Under the pieces are notes generated by a model. The model had not been told where the DNA came from, did no database searches, and worked only from the letters and a program-made list of their open reading frames with translations. This document shows positions 24,854-34,144 of a stretch of DNA of 45,968 nucleotides, piece after piece. The position numbers and the translations under genes are program-made. Source of the stretch: an uncultured Saprospiraceae bacterium. Its GTDB lineage: Bacteria > Bacteroidota > Bacteroidia > Chitinophagales > Saprospiraceae. Numbering within the stretch: position 1 is the first letter of the stretch; the number at the start of each line of letters is the position of its first letter. The stretch is from the NCBI GenBank assembly GCA_937967625.1, contig CALCJP010000127.1, positions 1-45,968 of the forward strand, read 5' to 3'.

Positions 24854-26871
24854 TTAATTAATAAAAAGAGATTTTTTTACATCAATAACTTCACCTGATT
24901 TATCAGTTAAAACAACAATCAATATTCCGTTATAGTTAATTGATGAAGGTTGGTAATCGTGATAATTACCATTAAAAATTATTTTACCCAATAAATCATA
25001 AACTATAACCTTTTGAGGTAATTTAAAGTTGTTGTTCTGTACATTATCAAGACTACTAGTCGAAGGTTTGAGCCCATAATATTCTTCACATGTTGGAAAA
25101 TCCTTCTCACCACAATCTATTATTTTAAGCCTTCTTTGAAATCTAAAGCCCGTGCTTGTCCAATAACCATCAACCGTTATTGTTCTCGGATAATAAGGGT
25201 ATATGGGCATAGATGTTATTTGAACGCAATTATTGGATTGAGTAGAATTGCCTATCTGCGTCCCAGACATATTGAAATTAGTAGAATTGCTACCAATTAT
25301 TGTCCATGTTATATTATCTGTTGTTCCTGCACCTTGGAGGCACATATCGAAACCATTGTCTTCAAGGCAAACTTGATAAGGGGCATCGAGACTATAATCA
25401 CAATCAGATATATCTCTGCCTTGAGGAAATATATCATTAAAAACACAAACTTTTTCCCAGGCACGCGCAACAGCATAATATTCATCAGAACATCGCCCAT
25501 AAAGGGTAGACGCAAATCTAATAGTCATTTCCATAAGGTCTTTTATGTCACTATGTTTATGCATTATTGGCAAGGCATCCATAAGAATCTCCAATGGTAA
25601 TTTGTTTATTCAATATACTCTCCAATAATATCTGCTATTCCCTCATGTATAGATTTGGGTCCCATTTTATCAAAGTCATATTCAATGTGTCTGAAAAGAT
25701 AGCAGTGAGCTAATTCATGTGAAAGCATGTCGATAACTGACATGTGTTGCAAGTCACCTGGAGGTCCAAATAATCCCATCCGAATAAAAGCATTATCTAA
25801 AGTAGGATCCAAAATTGCCTCAGAGTTTAGACAATCTGTATCTGAATTTTCATCAACTGCAATGTTTACATTGTTAAATTCAATACCCAATTCATCTTTA
25901 AAAAGAGGAAGAACTGTTGAAGCAAGAAAAAATGTTTGATATGTTATAGGAGTTGCTTCATCTTCCCAAAATTCAGGGTTTGATGTTGAAGGAACAAAAC
26001 TATCATCCCACAAATCTTCGTCGAGGGGGTTTGTTAGACAAGGTCCAGATGGAGGTATGTCTAAAATTTTAATATTAAAGTCAGAATCATCACTAGATTC
26101 TAAGAACGTCTTACCTGTTGCTGCGTCAAAACGGTCATCTAAATCTTGTTCAGCACCATACGCATCCACATTTTCCATGGGAGCAAATAAATTTACTGTT
26201 GCATCTTTAGTTTTAATTATTTCACCATTTTGGGCATCTATCCAAGAAACTTTTGAACTTACGCCATCAAAATAAATTACTTTCCATGTGAGAATAAACT
26301 CACATTCATTATCCAAATTATGGCTAATGAGTAATTCAGATTCTGCCCTGACTACAGGAGAAGGAAGTATGTCTAAAATGTCCGATTCCAGAATATTTGG
26401 TGTAGTAGGAATATTTGGCTCATCAATAATATAAGGTGAAATCATTGCTAATTCATCGCAAGGACCTCCACCCGGTCCTGTATCAGTACCTCTATAAAGA
26501 ACTTCAGTATATCCGCCACCATTTACTTTAACTGAATTGAACAATTGTTCATATCGTCTAAAAAATTTGTTTTCTTCAAGGCGACTAGGAGTTTCATTAA
26601 CGAATTGAAAAGAGGTATTTTCTTCTACTCCCATAGCGCCAAAAATATCTTCAACGGTTGTACCATTTTCCATTATTTCGGGGTCAATCATTACTCCACC
26701 ATTCGGAAAAACCTCATACACAAGTGACTCAACTTGAGTTATATTTTCGTTGTAGAGAAAACTATTAAGGTTTGAACAATTATAAGGAGAATTGTACTCT
26801 CCTTCAGCCTGTCCAAAAGAGTTTGTTATTATTAAGAAAGTGCAGAAAATAAGAATCTTTAGTTTATTCAT
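24854..26871 (-). pseudogene. M4 (thermolysin-like) metallopeptidase with C-terminal T9SS sorting domain, disrupted
   Basis: N-terminal ORF 25606-26871 ends after 'SHELAHCYLFRH...SIHEGIADIIGEYIE*'. ORF 24854-25594 in a different frame (TTG start only) resumes at the peptidase C-terminus 'MTIRFASTLYGRCSDEYYAVARAWEKVCV' and ends in a T9SS-type 'KVIVYDLLGKIIFNGNYHDYQ..NYNGILIVVLTDKSGEVIDVKKSLFIN'. The segment expected to hold the downstream catalytic His is absent. Confidence 0.72.
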
Positions 26872-27123
26872 AATTAGATGGTTTTGGAAACGTTATTTAC
26901 GTATAGTTTTAAAAAGGTAAAATACAAATATAAACTTAAATTTGATGATTTTTGATTAAGCGACTTTCGTTAGGGTTTACAGAAAAGAATTCATCGTTCC
27001 CTTTTGACAAAAGATTGATTGTCAATCAAATAGATTCAGTAGCCTAAAATCAAAAGGTAAAACCTTCATTAGCTACTCTTTCAAATCAAAAAATAGATTT
27101 ACCTTACGGAAAATATTAGTTCC

Positions 27124-28077
27124 ATGTCAAACAACCGCTTACTGCAAATAATTTCCTTCCTGTTGCTCTTTGCTGTGCTTGGTTGTAAAACTCCCGCAAA
27201 ATTAGCCGATAATACCAAATTAAAAAGCGGCGACGTTTTTACCTACCGAATCCATCGAGATACTGATTTGGAAATGGACATGATTGGACAAACCCAAATT
27301 GCTACCAATAAGCAAACGATTGACCTAAAATACAGCATTTATAAAATTGAGGCAGATGGTGCTATTGAAGCAATTTTGACCATCAAACGATTGAAACTTT
27401 GGCAAGTAAATAGCTTCGAAGCCATCAATTTTGATAGCGAAAAAATGGAAGGTCGCGAAAACCTCCCCATTCGACAGCGGGTGTTTCAAAAGATGATCGG
27501 TCAACAACTTCGATTAAAATTAGACAAACAAGGGGGCATTCAATATCTAACAGGCGCGAGTGACTACATCGATGACTTCTTCTCTCAAAAGGAAGCTAGC
27601 AGCGAGATGAGAATCGATCTTCAATTATTGGGATATTACAGAGCGATTAGAGAGCAACTGGGGGACAATGCCCTCAAAGAGCTTTTGACTCAATTGCATA
27701 CTATCAAACCTCCTACAAAATTTGAAAAGGGACTCACCTGGATGACTGAAATGACCACAGAAACCGGCATCGATGTAAAAAAGAAAAATGAATTCACTTG
27801 CGAAAAAATATCTCCTCGCGGCATTGAATTAAAACTATCTGCAGCCGTGGAACCCAACCCCGAAACGGTAGGCACGACCATCGGAACCAGTAAAGTGAAA
27901 TTTGCTTTAAAGGGAGCGGAATCAGGAAAGTACTTAGTGAATAGCTTGGGATGGACAAAAACTGCCGACATTCAGACCCACCTAACAGGTATGGCGACTA
28001 TCGTAGCTAAAAACTTAGCTCCAATCGAAACGAATGTCATTGTAAAAATGGAAACGAAATTTGAACGGCTAAAATAG
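27124..28077 (+). CDS. Hypothetical lipoprotein (DUF6263-like)
   Basis: Lipobox-like 'LLLFAVLGCKTP'; 317 aa. Confidence 0.65.
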   Translation: MSNNRLLQIISFLLLFAVLGCKTPAKLADNTKLKSGDVFTYRIHRDTDLEMDMIGQTQIATNKQTIDLKYSIYKIEADGAIEAILTIKRLKLWQVNSFEAINFDSEKMEGRENLPIRQRVFQKMIGQQLRLKLDKQGGIQYLTGASDYIDDFFSQKEASSEMRIDLQLLGYYRAIREQLGDNALKELLTQLHTIKPPTKFEKGLTWMTEMTTETGIDVKKKNEFTCEKISPRGIELKLSAAVEPNPETVGTTIGTSKVKFALKGAESGKYLVNSLGWTKTADIQTHLTGMATIVAKNLAPIETNVIVKMETKFERLK

Positions 28078-29067
28078 TTAACCCAAGTGCATGATCGAAG
28101 GCTTTTCTTCTCCTTCCCAACCCACTTCCTTCTCTATCAAATACATGTTGCGGTGAGGCGCATTGCGCGAAACTAACTCGGCTAAAAAACCGGTTACGAA
28201 AAGCATGGTTCCGATGATCATAGCGGTCAGACCAACGTAAAACCAGGAAATGTCTGCAATGTTTTTTGCCGGAAGGTTGTAGATGAGTGCGTAAAATTTA
28301 TTCGCTCCTAAGATGAAAAAAGTCAAAAAACCCACCATGAAAGTAGCGCCGCCGATAGTGCCAAAAAAGTGCATGGGCTGCTTACTAAACTTCCCCACAA
28401 ACATAATCGACAACAAATCCAATGGTCCTTTAATAAACCGACTCAAGCCAAATTTAGTGACGCCATATTTGCGTGCCTGATGTTGTACAACTTTCTCTCC
28501 CACTTTCGTGAAACCACTCCATTTGGCAATCACCGGAATGTAACGGTGCATTTCGCCATAGACTTCAATGCTTTTGACGACCTCGCTACGATAGGCTTTC
28601 AAGCCGCAATTCATGTCATGCAGTTTGATGCCCGACATCCAAGTCGTGACGCCGTTGTAGAGCTTAGTAGGAATCGTTTTAGAGAGCGGATCATAGCGTT
28701 TTTTCTTCCAGCCTGATACGATATCGAAGCCATCTTCCAATACCATGCGACGCATTTCGGGAATCTCCTCTGGGCTGTCTTGTAAGTCAGCATCCATAGT
28801 GATGACTACATCGCCCTTGGTCATTGCAAAACCAGTATTTAGCGCAGCGGATTTGCCGTAATTTCTTCTAAACTTGATGCCTTTGACGGTAGGAAGCGTC
28901 GCTACCATTTTCTCAATCAACTTCCAAGAGTCATCAGAACTGCCATCATCTATGAAGATGATTTCGTAGCTGTAGCCCTCTCTTTCCATGACCTCGCGAA
29001 TCCATCGTTCCAATTCAGGTAGCGATTCTTCTTCGTTGAGCTGCGGTATGACGATTGATAAATCCAT
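28078..29067 (-). CDS. Glycosyltransferase family 2 (dolichyl-phosphate mannosyltransferase/GtrB-like, 2 TM)
   Basis: 'LSIVIPQLNEEESLPELERWI...FIDDGSSDDSW...FRRNYGKSAALNTGFAMTKGDVVITMDADLQDSPEEIPEM'. Confidence 0.95.
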   Translation of the reverse strand: MDLSIVIPQLNEEESLPELERWIREVMEREGYSYEIIFIDDGSSDDSWKLIEKMVATLPTVKGIKFRRNYGKSAALNTGFAMTKGDVVITMDADLQDSPEEIPEMRRMVLEDGFDIVSGWKKKRYDPLSKTIPTKLYNGVTTWMSGIKLHDMNCGLKAYRSEVVKSIEVYGEMHRYIPVIAKWSGFTKVGEKVVQHQARKYGVTKFGLSRFIKGPLDLLSIMFVGKFSKQPMHFFGTIGGATFMVGFLTFFILGANKFYALIYNLPAKNIADISWFYVGLTAMIIGTMLFVTGFLAELVSRNAPHRNMYLIEKEVGWEGEEKPSIMHLG

Positions 29068-29222
29068 AATTTAATGAAAATCAAAATTACAATGAAAATG
29101 AAAACACTCACCCATTGGATTTTATTTTGATGTTCATCTTCAATTTTTTTGAGTAAAACCAGTTAGCTTACGCAAAAATCAAATTTTCGTTTGACTTTAT
29201 TTGCCGGAAGGCAGAAAACTAT

Positions 29223-29597
29223 CTAAGCTAATTGCGAAACGATCCGCTCTTCCATCATGCTGCTGATTCGCTTATTGATTTCGCTTTGTTGCTGATGGTA
29301 GAAGTTTAATTCTTCTAACTCGAAAAGAGCAATTACAATTCCAATCAAGAGCGTTCTTAACTTCTGATTCTTTTGAAGCGTGGATTGGATTTTTTCTTTT
29401 TTCCCTTTCGGGGAATATTTCCCCAAGTCGATTTTGAACCGATTTATTTCCGAAAGGAAAATCGCCAAGATGATTTCGTTTTGAAATTTGAGTATCGGAC
29501 GCAATACTTCATGATGAAACTGCTCTATTGGCGTTTGTATCTGTTCAGTTTCAATCGCAGCAATTTGTGGACGCAAGGTTTTTATATTTTCTCTCAT
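29223..29597 (-). CDS. Hypothetical protein (124 aa) containing two mini-hairpins
   Basis: Coding-like composition; internal elements CCCTTTCGGGG (29403) and TTTCCGAAAGGAAA (29447). Confidence 0.5.
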   Translation of the reverse strand: MRENIKTLRPQIAAIETEQIQTPIEQFHHEVLRPILKFQNEIILAIFLSEINRFKIDLGKYSPKGKKEKIQSTLQKNQKLRTLLIGIVIALFELEELNFYHQQQSEINKRISSMMEERIVSQLA

Positions 29598-29623
29598 AAG
29601 ATCTTGATTCTAAAACCGGAGCC

Positions 29624-29687
29624 TGAGCGGAGTCGATGACGAAATGGCAACGATAAATTTTCATGTTTTCGGTTTCGACTCCGCTCA
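29624..29687. repeat. Inverted repeat TGAGCGGAGTCGA...TCGACTCCGCTCA
   Basis: 13-bp perfect arms (29624-29636, 29675-29687) in an intergenic region. Confidence 0.85.
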
Positions 29688-29732
29688 ACCTACGCTTTTG
29701 AATGGGTGCCTTTTGGATAGGATCTGTCCTAC

Positions 29733-30491
29733 TTAGCTATCTCTCCCCAAAAAATGAATTTGCTCCTCTTCCAAAATAGGCATGTATAAAAGTTTTAACA
29801 TCAATTGTGCGGTTGCCAAAACATCTTTTTCACAATAGACCGCAATGCGCTCCAAATCATCTTCTTCCCAAAACACGCGCCCTACCTGACTTCCGTCAAT
29901 GTCATCTTTTGGAGAGGGAAAACCCAAAACCCCAGCCAAAAGTTTAAGCGAAGTATAGCTTTTATAATCCCCGAATTTCCACATCACCATAGTGTCCAAA
30001 AGATGTTTGGTCTCCCAGGGCTTTTTACCATAGAGCTGCAACATAATAGGCAATCGGACCTGATTAATTACCATGCGACGGCAGATGTAAGGAATGTCAA
30101 ATTCTTTGATGTTGTGTCCGCAGAGATATTGATTTTGGAGGTTGGTATAATGTTGATTAAGCAAAACAGCAAACTCTTCTAATAAAATCTTTTCGTCTCT
30201 ATTCGCAAAAGATTTGAGACGAATTGAGAGCTTTTTGTCTTTATCTCTCATCAAGTACCCAACAGAAATACAAACGATTTTTCCAAACTCAGAATAGATG
30301 GCTGCCTTGTCTTTGTAGAGCACTGCCATTTCTTCCAAATCATTGATTTCTTCCAGAGGTTTTCTCAATAAGCGAGCGCCCTTTTTAGTCCAAAGCTCTT
30401 GCATGTCATTGCTAAGTTCCGTGAAGTCACTAGTAGCACAAACTGTCTCAATATCAAGAAATAACACCTTCGTGATGTCTAATTGAATCAT
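29733..30491 (-). CDS. Predicted 3'-5' exonuclease (DEDDy, ribonuclease H-like)
   Basis: 'VLFLDIETV', 'YLCGHNIKEFDIPYICRRM', 'LLDTMVMWK', 'YCEKDVLATAQLMLKL'. Confidence 0.85.
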   Translation of the reverse strand: MIQLDITKVLFLDIETVCATSDFTELSNDMQELWTKKGARLLRKPLEEINDLEEMAVLYKDKAAIYSEFGKIVCISVGYLMRDKDKKLSIRLKSFANRDEKILLEEFAVLLNQHYTNLQNQYLCGHNIKEFDIPYICRRMVINQVRLPIMLQLYGKKPWETKHLLDTMVMWKFGDYKSYTSLKLLAGVLGFPSPKDDIDGSQVGRVFWEEDDLERIAVYCEKDVLATAQLMLKLLYMPILEEEQIHFLGRDS

Positions 30492-30691
30492 GTTATTTGT
30501 TTATAATTTACCATTGATTCGTAATGAGTTGTTAATCCCTACCATAAGAATAAGTATTTTTAAGAGGCGAACAATAAAAATGCGCCTTATTCCATTTTGA
30601 AGTTCTAATTTTGTGATAAAATTAACAGGCAAAAGAACATACAATTTTTCACCGAAATCAAAATTAATTAATTTAAAATCACAACTTAATT

Positions 30692-31648
30692 ATGAGCAAC
30701 AATAATTCTCAGTCAACGTGGTTAGCGATTCTATCTGTTTTGGTATTAGCCCTTGCAGGAATCTCCATCTACCTATTGACTAGCAAAAACAGCTTACAAG
30801 AGGCAAATCTTGAAAAACAAGATAAATTAGAAGAAGTCATTCAGTTGAAAGATTCTTTGGATGCGCAATTCAATGACGCAATTTTGGAATTGGACGAAAT
30901 GAAAGGAACCAATGCAGAATTGAATGAAATCATCGAACAGCAAAAAACGGACTTAACTGCTCAGAAAAGAAAAATTTCTGGATTGATCGGCAGCAAGAGA
31001 CGCTTGAATGAGGCGCGCGAAGAAATCGCAAAAATGACTGCACAAGCAGAGCAATACATGGCTCAAATCAGTCAGCTTCAAAATGAAAAACAAGCATTGA
31101 CTCAAGAGAACGTAACCCTCAATACGGACCTCACCACTGCTCGCTCTGCCAATGAAGAGTTGACTTCAGCAAAAGCAATGCTTGTTAGTGAAAAAGCAGA
31201 CCTCGAAACTCAAAGAGCCGAATTGGCTGAAAAAGTTTCTGTAGGCTCTGTAGTAAAAGTGAGCAACGTAGCAGTTCAAGGATTTAAAGTAAGAAAGAGT
31301 GGCAAGCGCTCTGACAAGAAGAAAGCACGTAACATTGATGTGTTGCAGATGTGTTTCAACTTGATTTCAAATAAAGTAGTGGAGGCAGGTACTGAAACTT
31401 TCCAACTTGTTTTGATGTCTCCAGACGGTACACCAATTTTGGGTGGCACTACTTCTGGAAGTTTCATGAGCAAAGAATCTGGCTCAGAAGTGAGATACAC
31501 CATGGAAGTAACCGAGACCTACTCAAACGCTGGCAAAGAAGTTTGTTTAGACTACGAAGATCCAAACGGCTACCAAAAAGGAACTTACAATGTAGAAATC
31601 TACAACAAAGGATTCCTTTCTGGTGAAGGCAACTTCACTTTGAAATAA
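30692..31648 (+). CDS. Membrane-anchored coiled-coil hypothetical protein
   Basis: N-terminal TM 'TWLAILSVLVLALAGISIYLL', long coiled coil, C-terminal beta domain '...GTYNVEIYNKGFLSGEGNFTLK'. Confidence 0.75.
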   Translation: MSNNNSQSTWLAILSVLVLALAGISIYLLTSKNSLQEANLEKQDKLEEVIQLKDSLDAQFNDAILELDEMKGTNAELNEIIEQQKTDLTAQKRKISGLIGSKRRLNEAREEIAKMTAQAEQYMAQISQLQNEKQALTQENVTLNTDLTTARSANEELTSAKAMLVSEKADLETQRAELAEKVSVGSVVKVSNVAVQGFKVRKSGKRSDKKKARNIDVLQMCFNLISNKVVEAGTETFQLVLMSPDGTPILGGTTSGSFMSKESGSEVRYTMEVTETYSNAGKEVCLDYEDPNGYQKGTYNVEIYNKGFLSGEGNFTLK

Positions 31649-31680
31649 GAAAACAACTTGCATAAATTAACTTGAATCCA

Positions 31681-31726
31681 ACCGCCGGAATGACGAAATT
31701 TGTCGTTCCGGCGGTTTCTTTTTTTA
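31681..31726 (+). terminator. Intrinsic terminator
   Basis: ACCGCCGGAATGAC-gaaattt-GTCGTTCCGGCGGT followed by TTCTTTTTTT. Confidence 0.92.
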
Positions 31727-31752
31727 AACCCAAATCCAAAACTGCTGTTCTT

Positions 31753-31815
31753 CCCTTTCGGGAAATGATGTACCATATTATTTGCCGAAAGGCATGTCCC
31801 GAACTCGCTTCGGGA
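31753..31815. repeat. Mini-hairpin pair plus nested hairpin segment
   Basis: CCCTTTCGGGAAATG (31753), TTTGCCGAAAGGC (31781-31793), ATGTCCCGAACTCGCTTCGGGA (31794-31815). Confidence 0.85.
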
Positions 31816-31832
31816 AAAAGGAAAAATACACC

Positions 31833-32306
31833 ATGAGTAAAAAGGAGAAAAACGAAAAGGCGAAAGAAGAATTTATCAATCCAATTGATATCGACAAAGT
31901 GGCTGAAAATCCACATCTGCTCCCCTATGCCCATACCGTCGGAGGAGCGGTTATCAAACCAGTCGATAAAGGGCGTATCAAAGGATTGGCAGTTTCGGCG
32001 ATGTATGAGCAGACCGACATGCAGATGTCGCAAATCAAGGAGCAAATCGACCTCCTTGCTGCTCAAGCAAGAGCCATCCAAAAACGTGTCGAAATCTCCG
32101 AACTTATCTATCAGGCAGAGATGAGTATCAAGCCGCTCATCAGTCACACCTATCACCTTTACCAACGCCCTAAAACTGGCAAATACACACTCTCCATGAT
32201 TGCCCCTGAAGAGTGGGGACGTTCCAGTCCATTAGATTTTATTGCAACGGTCAAGATGTTGGCAGACCATACTTGGGATGTTTTAGAGTCGCGAGTAGAG
32301 TTATAG
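31833..32306 (+). CDS. DUF2452 domain-containing protein
   Basis: 'INPIDIDKVAENPHLLPYAHTVGGAVIKPVDKGRIKGLAVSAMYEQTDMQMSQIKEQIDLLAAQA'; ATG 31833 preferred because the upstream in-frame part is repeat sequence. Confidence 0.8.
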   Translation: MSKKEKNEKAKEEFINPIDIDKVAENPHLLPYAHTVGGAVIKPVDKGRIKGLAVSAMYEQTDMQMSQIKEQIDLLAAQARAIQKRVEISELIYQAEMSIKPLISHTYHLYQRPKTGKYTLSMIAPEEWGRSSPLDFIATVKMLADHTWDVLESRVEL

Positions 32307-32320
32307 TCTGCAGCCCCGTT

Positions 32321-32387
32321 TTCGAGCGTAGCCGAGAAGAACAATCGCAAATTCGAGCTTTTGATGCCGTTCTCGGATACGCTCGAA
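32321..32387. repeat. Inverted repeat TTCGAGCGTAGCCGAGAA...TTCTCGGATACGCTCGAA
   Basis: 18-nt arms with one mismatch between converging DUF2452 and hutI genes. Confidence 0.85.
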
Positions 32388-32393
32388 CTCCGG

Positions 32394-33629
32394 TTATTGC
32401 ACCTCCCCTCTCAATATCACCTGCTCCACCAAATCACTTCCAAAAGCATAAGGCAGATAAGCAATCGAAGACATTGGCTTCGAGATGAAGGCGTTTGCCA
32501 ACTTCCCTTTGGCAATCGAACCCATTTCGTTTTCGACATCCATGGCGATTGCGCCGTTGATGGTTGCGGCATTGATGGCTTCCTCAGGAGTCATGCGGAG
32601 GTTGATACAAGCGAGTGAAAGCACGAATGGCATTTTGCCGGAAGGCGTGGTGCCTGGGTTGAAATCAGTTGCTAAGGCAACGCCGAGACCCTCGGTAATC
32701 ATTTTTCGCGCAGGCGGAAAATGATTTTGATTTAAGAAAAAAGGAGCGGTCGGCAGCAAGCAAGGAATCGTATTCGAGTTTTTCAAAACTTGAATTTCTT
32801 TATCAGTGACGACTTCGAGGTGATCGACCGATTTTGCGCCATGATTGACGGCAGCTTCAATGCCACCGAGGCTATAAAATTGGTTGGTGTGAATTTTTGC
32901 AGGCAATCCATATTTGGCGCCAGCCTCCATGATTTGTTCCGTTTCCCTTACGGAAAATGCTACTTTTTCACAGAACACATCAATATAATCCGCCAAGCCT
33001 TCCTCGGCGATTTGCGGAAGCATTTCTTCTAAAACGATGCGCATGTATTCCCCGCGATTACTTCGATATTCCATCGGAATGGAATGAGCGCCCAAAAATG
33101 TCGCTTTAATTTCAGCCGATGATTTTTCTTTTAATTTTCGAATGACGCGGAGCATTTTCAACTCGCTTTCGAAAGTCAAGCCATAACCGCTTTTGATTTC
33201 GATAGCGCCTGTGCCGTAGCTGATGACTTCTTGCAATCGCTCCCATGCTTGCTTGAAGAGTTTTTCTTCTGAGGTGGCTTGCAACTTTCTCGCGGAATTA
33301 AGTATGCCGCCCCCACGAGCGGAGATTTCCTCATAAGACAAGCCGTTGATTCTATCTACAAATTCGCCTTCTCTGCTTGCTGCAAATACTAAGTGCGAGT
33401 GCGAATCACAGAAAGAAGGGAATACCATTTTTCCTTCCGCGTCGATTGTTTTTTCTGCCCTTGACGAGCAATGTTCCATCTCGCCAAAATCTGCAATCCG
33501 CTCATTTTCAATGAGCAGAAAAGCATTTTCAATACAGGGAAGGTGCTGCATGTCGGCACCTTTTACGATTGAATTGTCTGAGCGAACTTGAACTAACTTT
33601 TTAATATTTCGAATCAGGAGGGAACTCAT
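32394..33629 (-). CDS. hutI: Imidazolonepropionase
   Basis: 'FCDSHSHLVFAASREGEFVDRINGLSYEEISARGGGILNSARK', 'IEIKSGYGL', 'ATDFNPGTTPSGKMPFVLSLACINLRMTPEEAINAATING'. Confidence 0.96.
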   Translation of the reverse strand: MSSLLIRNIKKLVQVRSDNSIVKGADMQHLPCIENAFLLIENERIADFGEMEHCSSRAEKTIDAEGKMVFPSFCDSHSHLVFAASREGEFVDRINGLSYEEISARGGGILNSARKLQATSEEKLFKQAWERLQEVISYGTGAIEIKSGYGLTFESELKMLRVIRKLKEKSSAEIKATFLGAHSIPMEYRSNRGEYMRIVLEEMLPQIAEEGLADYIDVFCEKVAFSVRETEQIMEAGAKYGLPAKIHTNQFYSLGGIEAAVNHGAKSVDHLEVVTDKEIQVLKNSNTIPCLLPTAPFFLNQNHFPPARKMITEGLGVALATDFNPGTTPSGKMPFVLSLACINLRMTPEEAINAATINGAIAMDVENEMGSIAKGKLANAFISKPMSSIAYLPYAFGSDLVEQVILRGEVQ

Positions 33630-34144
33630 GGTTTGAAGTCAATTTTCTTTTCCAAATAATCCACATATCTCACATCTCCTAATCTGAACTTGAAAGGAAT
33701 TTTAGCGGCTTTTTCTATTTGCACTTCGACTTTGCAAAAGAAAGCTAAGTCATTGTAGGAATATGCTTTTGGCTGTGCCGTTGGGCAGTAGCTTTTATTG
33801 AGAATGGAATATTTTAGTTGAAGTGGATTGAGGAGGGCTGATTTAAGGGTATCTGATTTTTCGAAGGAAGTCGATTGCGCATTTGCCGAAAGGCAAAAGA
33901 AAAAAGGAAGGGCTAATGTGAGGACAATCGTTTTAAAGAAATTATTTTTTTTTAAGAGATCAGTGGTGGGACGATTTGGAGTCGTGCCGCCACAATTGCT
34001 ACTTCTCGTGGCACGAGTAATTTCCGCAGTATTTTTTGCCAGTTTGAGCCTCGTCTCCTGATAAGGGACGATGCGACACAAATGAACACATCGTCCCCTT
34101 TGGGAGACGATACTCAAATTAGTGTTTTTGTTGAGCTGTCTCAT
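33626..34144 (-). CDS. Secreted hypothetical protein; computed N-terminus (~68 aa) is translated repeat
   Basis: Signal peptide 'KKNNFFKTIVLTLALPFFFCLSANAQS' begins internally without an in-frame ATG/GTG/TTG nearby; the start at 34144 overlaps the stop of the upstream gene (ATGA) and reads through the long palindrome. Confidence 0.5.
   Translation of the reverse strand: MRQLNKNTNLSIVSQRGRCVHLCRIVPYQETRLKLAKNTAEITRATRSSNCGGTTPNRPTTDLLKKNNFFKTIVLTLALPFFFCLSANAQSTSFEKSDTLKSALLNPLQLKYSILNKSYCPTAQPKAYSYNDLAFFCKVEVQIEKAAKIPFKFRLGDVRYVDYLEKKIDFKP
34043..34118. repeat. Long palindromic repeat, copy 4
   Basis: TTTGAGCCTCGTCTCCTGATAAGGGACGATGCGACACAAATGAACACATCGTCCCCTTTGGGAGACGATACTCAAA. Confidence 0.9.

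Noticed and set aside
25136-25600. 154-aa plus-strand ORF
   Set aside because: Antisense to the M4 peptidase C-terminal remnant; composition not protein-like.
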